The notes: generated from the sequence alone by a model not told the origin. DNA of 64,000 bases from Lelliottia nimipressuralis (GCF_004115925.1 NZ_SDDX01000007.1:1-64000); one strand, 5' to 3'. Shown: positions 45,859-54,876, counted from the stretch's first letter. Translations and numbers: made by a program.

Positions 45859-46344
45859 TTAAACGCTCATCATGCTGGCCGCGATATAAAGCCCGACGCC
45901 GTAAGCCAGATGTGTGAGCACACTGAACAGCCGCGCCAGCCACGGTCGAGGCGTGCGTGACGCAGCAATGCCAAAACCCAGCGCAGGCTGCAGAATCAGA
46001 AAAGGGGCAAATAACGTTAACAGACCGGCGAGCAGTCCTGTCGAGAGGGAGGGGTGAGTGAACCATTCTGCTCCGTACAGCGTCAGCGGCACAACAGCAA
46101 AAAGTATCCCGGTGAGATAGTGAAACACCCAGCCCGTCAACAGCTCCCCGCGTAGTGGCGGCGCTGAGACGATCGTGTGATGGCAGAACGTCCCGCCCGG
46201 CAAACCCAAAATCCAGCGGCCCACCAGGGCATAGTTCAGTGGCGGAACCTTAAGAGTGCGTTTCTGAAAGCAGGACCATAGATCCATCACCCCTGTTGCG
46301 CCCATCCCCGTTATGACTGTTTTAAACACCAACATCATATCCAT
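45859..46344 (-). CDS. DUF2938 membrane protein
   Basis: A 161-residue inner-membrane protein with four hydrophobic segments and the DUF2938-like sequence GATGVMDLWSCFQKRTLKVPPLNYALVGRW (quoted in part, residues about 15-44). Function unknown. AAGGAG lies 6 nt before the ATG. It is divergent from a MerR-type regulator across 71 bp, so it is probably that regulator's target. Confidence 0.72.
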   Translation of the reverse strand: MDMMLVFKTVITGMGATGVMDLWSCFQKRTLKVPPLNYALVGRWILGLPGGTFCHHTIVSAPPLRGELLTGWVFHYLTGILFAVVPLTLYGAEWFTHPSLSTGLLAGLLTLFAPFLILQPALGFGIAASRTPRPWLARLFSVLTHLAYGVGLYIAASMMSV

Positions 46345-46391
46345 AGTCTTCTCCTTGCTGATGAAATGCTAAGCTGGCAGACAGTGTGCAA

Positions 46392-46414
46392 GTTAAAGTC
46401 AGGTTTAAGTCAAC
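46392..46414. promoter_or_regulatory. Inverted repeat in the MerR/DUF2938 gap
   Basis: TTAAA-GTCAGG-TTTAA inside GTTAAAGTCAGGTTTAAGTC, immediately before the MerR-type gene; AAGTC is also directly repeated. On the minus strand TTGACT (-35-like) overlaps it, which fits MerR-type control of the divergent gene. Confidence 0.4.
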
Positions 46415-46415
46415 G

Positions 46416-46826
46416 ATGAAAGAACTGGATATCAGAGAAATCGCCGACCTTTCGGGCATTAGCCCCTCGGCGCTGCGCTATTACGAGAAGAGAGGATTGA
46501 TCAAGCCGGTTGGTCGCAACGGTCTGAGAAGGCAGTATCATGAGAATGTGCTTAATAAGCTGCAGCTGATCACGTTGGGACAGGCAGCAGGATTTTCTCT
46601 GGATGACATTGCAGCGATGTTTGGTGCGAAAGGGACGATCGCAATTGACCGCGAGCAGCTTCATCAGCAATCACTGAAGATTGACAACACCATTCGCAGA
46701 TTGCAGCTATTAAGCCGCGGGCTGAAGCATGCCGCACGCTGTACACAGCCAGAGCATACCGAGTGCGAAGAGTTCCAAAAAATTGTCTCAAGAGGGCTTC
46801 GGCTCGTCCGGTCTGGCAGCCGCTAA
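46416..46826 (+). CDS. MerR family transcriptional regulator
   Basis: A 136-residue MerR protein. The N-terminal winged helix (MKELDIREIADLSGISPSALRYYEKRGLI) is canonical, followed by a coiled-coil dimer helix and a C-terminal stretch with two cysteines (RCTQPEHTEC). Those cysteines could be a metal or redox sensor, but the spacing does not match the well-known CueR, ZntR or SoxR patterns. The start is the ATG at 46416; ten in-frame codons upstream overlap the operator-like repeat. Confidence 0.82.
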   Translation: MKELDIREIADLSGISPSALRYYEKRGLIKPVGRNGLRRQYHENVLNKLQLITLGQAAGFSLDDIAAMFGAKGTIAIDREQLHQQSLKIDNTIRRLQLLSRGLKHAARCTQPEHTECEEFQKIVSRGLRLVRSGSR

Positions 46827-46851
46827 CTCACTAAATGACAGGGAAATAATC

Positions 46852-47262
46852 ATGACGACGCTGGATGAACTGCAGGTGAAGTATCCGGGAGCAAATGCCT
46901 GGCAAATGGGTGACAGCCCGGAGCTGGCGAACGAGCTTGCTGACCTGATTAAAAAAGGGATTAAAACGGCCTCATGTGGCTCTTTTTCATCGTATCAACA
47001 GGAGGAAACTGCGCCCCGAATCGGCAGCTATAACATCGTTCTTGATGGTCAGAATGCGCCAGTGTGCGTGATCAGATTGATTTCAATGCGCCTGGTGCGT
47101 TTTTGCGATGTGACCGATGAGTTTGCCAGAAAAGAGGGTGAGGGCGATTTGAGCCTTGAGTACTGGCGGAAAGAACATCAGCGCTTTTTCGCCCGCGAAG
47201 GGGACTTCTCTGAAGAGATGGAGCTGATCGCAGAGGAGTTCGAGGTTGTTGAGGTCATTTGA
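46852..47262 (+). CDS. ASCH domain protein
   Basis: A 136-residue protein of the ASCH (PUA-like, RNA-binding) superfamily, with the typical opening AWQMGDSPELANELADLIKKGIKTASCGS and the central NIVLDGQNAPVCVIRLI strand region. Function unknown; related proteins act on nucleosides or bind RNA. The ATG at 46852 follows AGGGA by 7 nt and comes 25 bp after the MerR-type gene. Its 3' end overlaps that of the convergent acetyltransferase gene by 85 bp. Confidence 0.78.
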   Translation: MTTLDELQVKYPGANAWQMGDSPELANELADLIKKGIKTASCGSFSSYQQEETAPRIGSYNIVLDGQNAPVCVIRLISMRLVRFCDVTDEFARKEGEGDLSLEYWRKEHQRFFAREGDFSEEMELIAEEFEVVEVI

Positions 47263-47789
47263 GGCGGATTGTGTGCGTCGCTGAAAGTCATACACATCGC
47301 TGCACGCCGCGCCGGGTTGAAACCTGTCGCGAGTTCTTCAGCAATCCGGCTTACCAGATGCGGCGGGCGTGCGAGACCTTCTACAATTTCAAAACCTAAT
47401 GTGGCGTAAAATCGGGCATTAAAAGCGGCCATTTTGTCTGTTGTCAGCGTGGCTCCCGTCAGACCACGCTGCTGACCAATATTGAGGATAGCCTGCATAA
47501 GCCGTCTGCCGATACCGTGGCGTTGCCAGGCCGGATGTACATCCATTTCAGCAACGTGCAGCCAGGTCTCTTCAACTTTAGCTGCGACAAACCCTACTGG
47601 AACAGAATCAGACGTACAGGCCGTAAGCAGCAGACCGTTACGCCAGAAATCGCTCAATTCTTCCAGACTACATGCGCCCGCCTCGTCTGTTACCGCACCC
47701 GCATTACGCAAGGTTTCAAAAGCCGCCAATTCAATAGCGCGTAGCCTGTCAAAGTCTTCAGGGTGTGCGTGACGGATAGTGAAATCCAT
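47178..47789 (-). CDS. GNAT family N-acetyltransferase
   Basis: Acetyl-CoA-dependent acetyltransferase, about 203 residues from the ATG at 47789 (MDFTIRHAHPEDF), with GGAGA upstream. The acetyl-CoA loop is visible as VHPAWQRHGIGRRLM, followed by FYATLGFEIVEG. The last 30 or so residues are Ser-rich and read through the opposite strand of the ASCH gene, so the natural stop may have been lost and the tail be an acquired extension. Substrate unknown. Confidence 0.78.
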   Translation of the reverse strand: MDFTIRHAHPEDFDRLRAIELAAFETLRNAGAVTDEAGACSLEELSDFWRNGLLLTACTSDSVPVGFVAAKVEETWLHVAEMDVHPAWQRHGIGRRLMQAILNIGQQRGLTGATLTTDKMAAFNARFYATLGFEIVEGLARPPHLVSRIAEELATGFNPARRAAMCMTFSDAHNPPQMTSTTSNSSAISSISSEKSPSRAKKR

Positions 47790-48178
47790 GACAAGGTTCT
47801 CCATGCGTGATGACCTTATTTTTACGGTCTTTGATTCGCAATGCATTGGGAATAACGGGGAATTCTTCTGTCCAGAATGGAGCATATCATGATGTTGGCA
47901 AGGCTTGCTTCTGGTATGACGCGGTCTGGTTAAAGAGCGGGTTGAACCGCTATGAGCGAGAAGAGGGCGTTGGCAACGGTTCTAACATCTGCAACTGCGT
48001 GATTAACATTGATGAGTCTTAATCGTTGGGGAACAATATTGAACCGCAAGAATGATTGCAGTACGCCTTTGCTAACGCAATTTTATCTGGCTGTGAAATG
48101 TCATTCACATTCAACAATATCAGCCTGTGTGTGAAAATATACTCCCCTGTTTCCCGCATGTAATTTCCACATCTCATC
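47790..48178. other. 389-bp gap with no intact gene; possible decayed fragment
   Basis: No convincing gene or terminator is seen. On the minus strand around 47930-48030 one frame reads INVNHAVADVRTVANALF before stop codons, which is reminiscent of the HxAxxDA segment of 3'-5' exonuclease domains, but too short to assign. The 48020-48170 part is AT-rich. Confidence 0.25.
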
Positions 48179-48883
48179 TCATGGCCTGATATGCTGGGCC
48201 ACAGACGTCATTCCGCCATAATCATTTATGTAGGCAGGATAAATTGTCGTGAGGTTTTTCTTCACGGGAATAAAGGTCGCGCTGCCCGGGGCGATCATGG
48301 TGCCTTCCGCAATATTTTTGTTACCCTCGCTGTCTTCGGTGATTTTAGCCAGTGACACAAAGTAAGGTGTCGGGTTAAAACCTTCTATCCCCCCTGTGAC
48401 TTTTTTCCACACCACCGACTCTCCGGCTTTGTTCGCTTCTCCCGCCAGCCCCTTCGGGCGGAAGAATATTTTTATACGTGAGCGAAACGCCAGCTGAAGC
48501 TGATTTTGCTTATCTTTAGCAACCGATGGGATCTCGAGGACATTGAGCCAGAATACGGATTCTTTATTGGCGGGAAGAGGTTCACCCGTATACATCAGGC
48601 GTAACATCTGGCCCTTTCCGCCGTTGATTCGGTTTACCGGAGGGGTAACGGTGAAAGGCGCTTTGGCAGTTTCCGGCGTGGCGCCAGGATTACCATGGTC
48701 AATCCAGCTTTGGACCAATACCGGCTTATCACCCAGGTTATCAATCTTAACGGTGACCTCCTTGTCCCCCGCAGGATAGATAACGCGCGTACCAGTGATG
48801 ACAATACTTGCCTGGGCGGGAACGATCGCCAGTACAAATAGTGCGAGGGCGATAATATGGCGATAAAAAAAGCGTTGCGGCAT
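48179..48883 (-). CDS. Fimbrial periplasmic chaperone (second copy)
   Basis: PapD-like chaperone of 234 residues with a signal peptide ending near QAS. The subunit-binding strand is shown by the cleft and G1 segment (INGGKGQMLRLMYTG), the ESVFWLNVLEIP signature of pilus chaperones, and a second Ig-like domain. The start at 48883 has AAGAGA about 6 nt upstream. It closes the fimbrial operon, after the adhesin; the operon already has a chaperone after the major subunit, so this one may serve the adhesin. Confidence 0.9.
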   Translation of the reverse strand: MPQRFFYRHIIALALFVLAIVPAQASIVITGTRVIYPAGDKEVTVKIDNLGDKPVLVQSWIDHGNPGATPETAKAPFTVTPPVNRINGGKGQMLRLMYTGEPLPANKESVFWLNVLEIPSVAKDKQNQLQLAFRSRIKIFFRPKGLAGEANKAGESVVWKKVTGGIEGFNPTPYFVSLAKITEDSEGNKNIAEGTMIAPGSATFIPVKKNLTTIYPAYINDYGGMTSVAQHIRP

Positions 48884-48966
48884 ACAGTATCTCTTAGGTT
48901 GTTCTGCAAATAGACGTTGTGAGTGAAGGGTTTGAGGTGTCAATTCAAACCCTTTGTTTCGTTCGT

Positions 48967-50145
48967 TTACTGATACGTGATAGTAAAGACCACAGCCCCG
49001 TTTGCTGGCCCTGCGGTGACGGTATTATCCGTCTGAACATAACGCGCTTTCAGCGGAATAAGATAAGAAGCATTATCCTGTTTAGGCAAATTCAGGAGAT
49101 CAAACCCGCCTGAGCCATCAAGCGGTATGCTTCCCGATATATTTTGCTGAGACAGTTCAATGCCTACGCCGGTGGCTGCATTCGGCCCACTTTCAATTTT
49201 CGCCAACAAAGGATTGCTTTCGACAACGCCATTAACGCTTCTGAATCCGATGGTAACCGCATTATCGTTATTTGAACCTGTAATCGCGCCTGTTCTTTCG
49301 GTAAAGGCGTAGTCACCATATCCATAGAATGGCGGGCAGTCCTTCAGTGCAATGTCGAAGTTCACCCAATCTGTTGCAACACCTGGGCCAGTGAATTGAT
49401 TCACATCATGTCTTCCGAGATCGACATTAATATTTGGCGCCGCAAGCTGACAGGTTTTGGTGTGCATCACGGTTGCTCCGGAAAAACTCACGTTAGCAAA
49501 CACATGTTGTTCAGGAAATGGCGATTTAGAACCGGATGTAATCCTAAATGTCGGAAAAGATGAACCCAGTATCTGTTGATTCCCTTGCTGTATCGGTCCA
49601 GTCTTCACTAATTCAACGGTAACATGTGCGAATTGACCTAAACCTTGGGTCAGAGTTCCATAACCCAGGCTCATTTCCCTTTCCCATACCACATTTGGAA
49701 AAGTCGTTGCAGACCAGGGGGGATCAAAATTAAATTTTACGCCAACGCCTGGGATATTTGTTGGGAAAATATCTATGCCTCCAGAATTTGTAGCAGGTCC
49801 TGATGGCGTACTGGCAGCTTCAATGATGGTATAGGTATTCATATTGATAGGCGTAACACCGGCTTGAAGATCTTCGACAGTCACCGTGCAGAAATAACCC
49901 GTCGCCCGAATATCGTACTTATGAATACTCTTGTATATCACCTTCCCGACAGGCACATCTTCACCAACCGTTGATAACCCTGAGCCTATTACCGGAAGTG
50001 AGATGTTTTCTGTAAAAACATCCGTGAAACCACATTCTACGGCCATTGCCTTTGTAAACGGCAATACCAATAGCAGTAATAGCAATATGTTCAACACCCT
50101 TCCTGACGATCTCATTGCGGAGCGTGTAGAGAATTGTGAGTTCAT
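48967..50145 (-). CDS. Fimbrial tip adhesin-like protein
   Basis: A 392-residue secreted protein with a signal peptide (ends KAMA, about residue 34), an N-terminal domain of about 200 residues unlike a plain pilin, and a C-terminal pilin domain beginning around TKTCQLAAPNINVDLG and ending VVFTITYQ, the donor-strand region. That two-domain layout is typical of FimH-type tip adhesins. The receptor is unknown. GAGG lies 6-7 nt before the ATG at 50145. Confidence 0.82.
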   Translation of the reverse strand: MNSQFSTRSAMRSSGRVLNILLLLLLVLPFTKAMAVECGFTDVFTENISLPVIGSGLSTVGEDVPVGKVIYKSIHKYDIRATGYFCTVTVEDLQAGVTPINMNTYTIIEAASTPSGPATNSGGIDIFPTNIPGVGVKFNFDPPWSATTFPNVVWEREMSLGYGTLTQGLGQFAHVTVELVKTGPIQQGNQQILGSSFPTFRITSGSKSPFPEQHVFANVSFSGATVMHTKTCQLAAPNINVDLGRHDVNQFTGPGVATDWVNFDIALKDCPPFYGYGDYAFTERTGAITGSNNDNAVTIGFRSVNGVVESNPLLAKIESGPNAATGVGIELSQQNISGSIPLDGSGGFDLLNLPKQDNASYLIPLKARYVQTDNTVTAGPANGAVVFTITYQ

Positions 50146-50181
50146 TTTAAACCTCATTAATAAATTCTTGTGCAGTGCATT

Positions 50182-50892
50182 TTAATGAACAGATAAATCA
50201 TCCACTTCCGCTCCGGATAACAGGCGAAGGTTATCGAACCGGTTATGACTGGTTTCATCAGGCAACTGAATAGGGCGATGAGATCGCATAAACTCACCCA
50301 GATTTAATAGTTTATGCAGGTCTCTGCGATCTTTTGCCTCGAATTTTTTCATCACCTGCGACTTGATTCTGTAAACTGATTTATCACTCACTCTAAGCGC
50401 CAGGCTGATTTCCTGATTTTCCTTGCAACTCATTAAGAATAGAAAGACATCCTGTTCAAATGCATTCAGTGATGAAACCAGCCTCCCGTAACTCAGGGTT
50501 GCGGTATTTTTCTTTATGTTGTTAATCAAATAGCCGAATGCCTCTCGTATCCTTTCCAGCGGCCCCGATACACAAAGATAAGGAACACTGTATAAAAACA
50601 GTTTCGAAAAAGAGAGAAACGTAACTGAATCCGCCAGCGTTATTCTTTCAGAGAGATGATCCCAGCGGCCTCTTTGCGCACAAATGCAGTCGATATCCAT
50701 CAGGCATAACCGGACGGCAGCTTGATTGTTGCGGGTGACATTCCCTCCCTCTTTTGCAATAAAGGTCACCACCGCTCCGGTATGCTCACTGGCTAAAAGA
50801 GACAGCGCTTTTTCCAGATAATGATTCGCCGTCACAATATCAATAACGACACCCGGTTGTGCTTTGTGATTGATGAGGCTCTCTGTTTCCAT
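50182..50892 (-). CDS. LuxR-type regulator encoded within the fimbrial operon
   Basis: A 236-residue protein with a C-terminal LuxR/FixJ-like helix-turn-helix (about 160-205; NQEISLALRVSDKSVYRIKSQVMKKF) and an N-terminal region with no clear receiver or ligand motif, similar in layout to RcsA/MatA-type regulators. AAAGGA precedes the ATG. It lies between usher and adhesin genes with gaps of only 65 and 36 bp, so it should be cotranscribed with the structural genes and could give feedback on fimbrial expression. Confidence 0.75.
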   Translation of the reverse strand: METESLINHKAQPGVVIDIVTANHYLEKALSLLASEHTGAVVTFIAKEGGNVTRNNQAAVRLCLMDIDCICAQRGRWDHLSERITLADSVTFLSFSKLFLYSVPYLCVSGPLERIREAFGYLINNIKKNTATLSYGRLVSSLNAFEQDVFLFLMSCKENQEISLALRVSDKSVYRIKSQVMKKFEAKDRRDLHKLLNLGEFMRSHRPIQLPDETSHNRFDNLRLLSGAEVDDLSVH

Positions 50893-50957
50893 ATTTCATT
50901 CCTTTGCAATTCCCTAACTCTCCAGTGGAGGTGACAGCCAAATAGCAGGGGAGACAA

Positions 50958-53492
50958 TCACCGACATATTCCAGAAAGTTTTCTGAATCCTGTGTCCTTT
51001 TCTTCCCGCACGCTATAGGTTATTTTGCACTGCTCACTCGCCTGACTTCCCCACTTCACGGTCAGTACCCCGGACGCCGACTCTGTCAGGGCATAAATCT
51101 GTCCCATCTGTCCGACGTTGCCGACATTCACCCCTGAGGCGTCAAACACGTCAGCCCCGAATGGCAGGACCTCGCCCCTGGCGTTGGTGGCAGCGATCAG
51201 CAGCGGGAACCCTTTGCGCGTCGCAAACGTCACCTTACTCACCGCGCCCCAATGCGGTGCGACTTTTTCAGTGGTGTTGCTAAGCTCAATATCCTGAGAC
51301 AGCCCCTTCGGATCGATGCTGATTTCATTGATTTCATACGGGCTCAGATACGGGATCGCCGCATGACCGAAACCGTCAATCTTAAGCCCTGGATAACCAC
51401 TCACTTTGGCACCTTTCGCATCTTTGGCTTCCACCACCGCGAACGTGTCTCCCGTGTAAGGGGTCGCAACGATGCCGTTTTGCCAGGCGATAACCGTGCC
51501 GCTGGCGGAAAGGCTGGTGTTCTGATAGTGCTTCCCGGTGCCGTAGCTGCCCGTCAGATGCGTGTACGGAGTGCGCCATCCACCGCTCGCGGTCATGCTG
51601 CTGCCGGTGCCCTGGTTGTAGTTGGCTGCGGTCACGCCGTAGTTATACTGGTTGTCTTCGCCCTGGGTGCCAGACAAGCCAATCTGTTCCCCCATCCGAC
51701 CATTGCTGCTCTTGTTGAGGCTTGCCGTCAGCATAGGAACGTGTTTTTGGTCATACCCGCCGAGCGGGGCAGAGAAATTCAGCAGGAGGTTATTTTCCAT
51801 CCTGCCGTTATAGTTTCTGACGCGCCCGGCACTGAGGTTATAGTTAATCCGGCCAATATTGTTGTTGTAACCCAACTGGTACTGAATATCGGAATGGCTG
51901 TTGTTCCAGTAGTCCTGGGTATACCCGGTAACGTAGAGCTGGCCCCAGCCAGCACCCAGCCCCTGATTCATGGTGACATTGAGACGGTTTTTTGCCCGCC
52001 AAATGCCTGACGCCAGCCCCTCGCGTTTTTCCTCATCGATGGCGCGCATCGCCGTCTGATAATCGTAATAGCCAGACGTAGAGAACCGGTACGCCGCGAT
52101 GGTCAGATTACTGTTCGTCTGCGGTAAGTATTTGCTGTAGCTAATCTGATAGCTCTGCCCGCTATTAGCCTTCTCTTCGGTCGTTTTAAGATGCACACGG
52201 GCCTGCGTGACATCGGCAGAAAATGCGCCAATCTCCGTACTGACGGCCATACCCAGCTGCAGTGCATAGTAGGCCGCAGCGCTGCCCTGTAGCCCGGTGT
52301 AGCCGGTCAGGTTATTGGTCAGGCCTCGCTGGTAAGTCAATTGATACAGCGTCGGATTAAAGGAGAGACTGGGGTCGTTCAGCCTCCCGGCCACCACATC
52401 GTAGCGGTGTGCACCCGGGCGCAGCAGCTGCGTCACCGAGGCGAAAGGCACCTGGAAGGTCTGCACGCTGCCGTCCGCTTCGGTGACCGTCACATCAAGG
52501 TTGCCGCCGTAGCCCGTCGGATAAAGATCGTCAATCACGAACGCGCCGGGCGTCACGGTAGTCTCGTAGATTATGCGGTCGTTCTGACGCACGGTGACTC
52601 TGGCGTTAGTGCGCGCGATCCCGCGGATATCCGGCGCATACCCGCGACGGGACTGCGGCAGCATCCGATCGTCACTGACCAGCTCAATGCCCTTGAAGGG
52701 CAGAGTGTCGAACAGCTGCCCGCCCGTAGAGGTTTCACCGAGCAGGACACGGCCGAGGATCGGCGAGATATCTCGCTGCACGTAGTTATTGATGGACTGA
52801 TAATTTCCACCTGTGCCCTGCTGCCGGGTGTAGTTACCGTCATGGCGGAAATACCAGCCGCCAATATTAATCCCCCCGTTCAGGCCAATGTAGGACGACG
52901 TAGAGTCCTGGCCTCGTGAATGGGTAGTGTAGGTGCTGGCGTTATAGCCCAGCAGCGCCGCCGGAATACCGGTGTCCCACAGCGCCGGGCTGACGTAGCC
53001 GCGCGCGGTGTTGCGCATCAGCGCCTGAGGGATCTCAATTTCCAGGCGCTGGGTGGAGGAGTCCATCAACACGCGGACGTCCGGCAACAGCTCTTCCAGG
53101 TTATAGCACTGGCGTTGTTCCCTGAGAGCATCAGAAAAAGCGGCAGGGACCTTATCGAAATTCAGATTGAGTTTTTTAATCAGATCCACCGTGATACAGG
53201 GGCGGACCTTTTTGTCCGCCTGTTCGGCGAACACAATATTTTCATGGGTAACGGCTTCACCATTAACATAAATATCCGTCGCCCAGGTTCCCGGCATGAC
53301 GGCATCACCGTTTTCAAACCGGGATAGGTCTATCCGTTCGCTTCCGGAGGTATTCAGAAAAATAGGGTCAAAGGTGATGTTGTCAGTATGGTCAGCGGCA
53401 GACGATAACGATGCACCTGCGACCCTCCCCGGGATTAAAATAGCCGCCATGACGGCAATGGCAATCAATGAATATTCAGGCTGAAAACGCAT
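50958..53492 (-). CDS. Fimbrial outer-membrane usher
   Basis: FimD/PapC-type usher of 844 residues: signal peptide (about 1-26), N-terminal chaperone-binding domain (FDPIFLNTSGSERIDLSRF), a 24-strand barrel with the plug in its middle (PGAFVIDDLYPTGYGGNLDVTV), and C-terminal domains ending with the conserved cysteine pair (EQCKITYSV and SGICR). It threads pilin-chaperone complexes through the outer membrane. It follows the first chaperone by 46 bp. Confidence 0.95.
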   Translation of the reverse strand: MRFQPEYSLIAIAVMAAILIPGRVAGASLSSAADHTDNITFDPIFLNTSGSERIDLSRFENGDAVMPGTWATDIYVNGEAVTHENIVFAEQADKKVRPCITVDLIKKLNLNFDKVPAAFSDALREQRQCYNLEELLPDVRVLMDSSTQRLEIEIPQALMRNTARGYVSPALWDTGIPAALLGYNASTYTTHSRGQDSTSSYIGLNGGINIGGWYFRHDGNYTRQQGTGGNYQSINNYVQRDISPILGRVLLGETSTGGQLFDTLPFKGIELVSDDRMLPQSRRGYAPDIRGIARTNARVTVRQNDRIIYETTVTPGAFVIDDLYPTGYGGNLDVTVTEADGSVQTFQVPFASVTQLLRPGAHRYDVVAGRLNDPSLSFNPTLYQLTYQRGLTNNLTGYTGLQGSAAAYYALQLGMAVSTEIGAFSADVTQARVHLKTTEEKANSGQSYQISYSKYLPQTNSNLTIAAYRFSTSGYYDYQTAMRAIDEEKREGLASGIWRAKNRLNVTMNQGLGAGWGQLYVTGYTQDYWNNSHSDIQYQLGYNNNIGRINYNLSAGRVRNYNGRMENNLLLNFSAPLGGYDQKHVPMLTASLNKSSNGRMGEQIGLSGTQGEDNQYNYGVTAANYNQGTGSSMTASGGWRTPYTHLTGSYGTGKHYQNTSLSASGTVIAWQNGIVATPYTGDTFAVVEAKDAKGAKVSGYPGLKIDGFGHAAIPYLSPYEINEISIDPKGLSQDIELSNTTEKVAPHWGAVSKVTFATRKGFPLLIAATNARGEVLPFGADVFDASGVNVGNVGQMGQIYALTESASGVLTVKWGSQASEQCKITYSVREEKDTGFRKLSGICR

Positions 53493-53538
53493 GATTTTAT
53501 TTCCTTATGGCTCATACGGTAAGACGTGTCATTACGGG

Positions 53539-54267
53539 TTACAGGATGTACTCAATGGTTTTCAGCGCTCCCCAGTCATTCACGTATTCGTAAATCAGCG
53601 TTGAGCCTGGACCTGCCTGTACAGCTTTCGGCAATCTGAAGGTGTAGCTGCCCATCGGCGGCACCATTTCCCCTTCGACAGAGCCGTTCTTTCCGGCATT
53701 TTTTAACGACACTGAGACCAGCGAAATAAAATAGGGTGAGCTATTCGACGCCATCAGCTTCCCCCCCGAGACGGTCCATTTGAGCTTTTCAGCCGCTTCT
53801 GTCGCTTTAGCGCGGTCTGCAAGACTGGCCGGGCGGAAAAAGAGCTTGATACGGGTCCGGAAAGCGACTTGCAGCTTGTTATCTTTGTCATTTTTCGTCG
53901 CAGCAGGGACCTCCAGCACATTCAGCCAGTACACGGATTCTTTGTTTTCTGGCAGCACAGGCGAACCGGTGTAGCTGATTCTGAGGGTCTGACTTTTCCC
54001 CGCGTTGATACGGTTAATAGGCGGTGTCAGGGTAAAAGGCGTGCGGATACGGTCGGGTTTTGCATTCGGGTCACCCTCATCTATCCAGCTCTGAACCAGC
54101 ACTGGCAGGGTTCCGGTGTTGGTAAGCCTGACCGAAATTTCTCGTTGCGGAGCGTCATAAATGACGCGTGTGCCGCTCACAATCACGCTGGCCTGACAAG
54201 GCAAGGCGAGTGCGGCGGTCAGACAGACGACACGGGAAAGTGTGCGAATAAATGATGAAGGTGTCAT
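53539..54267 (-). CDS. Fimbrial periplasmic chaperone
   Basis: PapD-like chaperone of 242 residues with a signal peptide ending CQA. Two Ig-like domains, with the subunit-capping strand region INRINAGKSQTLRISYTG and the KESVYWLNVLEVPA signature. The longer F1-G1 side is not expanded, so it is of the FGS rather than FGL type. It is 48 bp downstream of the major subunit gene, behind a strong hairpin, and resembles the second chaperone at 48179. Confidence 0.92.
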   Translation of the reverse strand: MTPSSFIRTLSRVVCLTAALALPCQASVIVSGTRVIYDAPQREISVRLTNTGTLPVLVQSWIDEGDPNAKPDRIRTPFTLTPPINRINAGKSQTLRISYTGSPVLPENKESVYWLNVLEVPAATKNDKDNKLQVAFRTRIKLFFRPASLADRAKATEAAEKLKWTVSGGKLMASNSSPYFISLVSVSLKNAGKNGSVEGEMVPPMGSYTFRLPKAVQAGPGSTLIYEYVNDWGALKTIEYIL

Positions 54268-54284
54268 GGAAATCTCCCTGGTAA

Positions 54285-54305
54285 CAGGGGGAGAATCTCC
54301 CCCTG
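54285..54305 (-). terminator. Intercistronic hairpin between major pilin and chaperone genes
   Basis: Perfect 10-bp inverted repeat CAGGGGGAGA / TCTCCCCCTG with a single central base, in the 48-bp gap. Such hairpins after the major pilin gene are known to stabilise its mRNA or attenuate transcription so that pilin is made in excess over assembly proteins. No T-run, so complete termination is not expected. Confidence 0.65.
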
Positions 54306-54315
54306 GAATAACGGA

Positions 54316-54876
54316 TTACTTGTACTGCAGGTTGTAAACGACGCTGCTGGTAACCGTGCCCGGGGTGGTCTGGGCGTTAGCGTAATATTCAACTGCATAT
54401 GGCAGGAAGGCGGTGCCGTCGGCCTTAATGTCCACGTATGCCATGCTGTTGACCTGGTCTGTATTACCCACGTTAATTGGGGCATAGCTATTGGACGCAT
54501 CGAGCAGGCGCAGATCGACGTTGGTTGCGCTGCCGCCAATGTTTTTAAGACGACCGGTGCTCAGATCAACGGTGTTACCCGGCTGGAAGAAGGTCGCCAC
54601 TTTGGAATGACCACCTTCGGTGCCGACGACACAGGCAGAGATGTTCATGTTGAACGTAGTTCGACCAGTGGTATCGCCGCTCGCCGTCAGTTCATTTACC
54701 CCAACCGTTGGCAGAACAACGGTTGCGTCAGAACCCTGACCGTTGATATCCACTTCGCAAGTGGTGTCGGTGAGTTCGCCGTTAAAGGTGATCGTGCCGG
54801 TAGACGCTGCCTGTGCAGACAGAGAGGCAATAGCAAGTACGGCAAAAATAGAGGAGCTAACAACTGACTTTTTCAT
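54316..54876 (-). CDS. Major fimbrial subunit
   Basis: Type 1-like pilin of 186 residues with signal peptide MKKSVVSSSIFAVLAIASLS.. ending AQA, one disulfide (Cys40/Cys82), an N-terminal donor strand (STGTITFNGELTDTTC) and the C-terminal penultimate tyrosine (NLQYK). First gene of the fimbrial operon, so its promoter should lie within 54877-55064. Confidence 0.93.
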   Translation of the reverse strand: MKKSVVSSSIFAVLAIASLSAQAASTGTITFNGELTDTTCEVDINGQGSDATVVLPTVGVNELTASGDTTGRTTFNMNISACVVGTEGGHSKVATFFQPGNTVDLSTGRLKNIGGSATNVDLRLLDASNSYAPINVGNTDQVNSMAYVDIKADGTAFLPYAVEYYANAQTTPGTVTSSVVYNLQYK

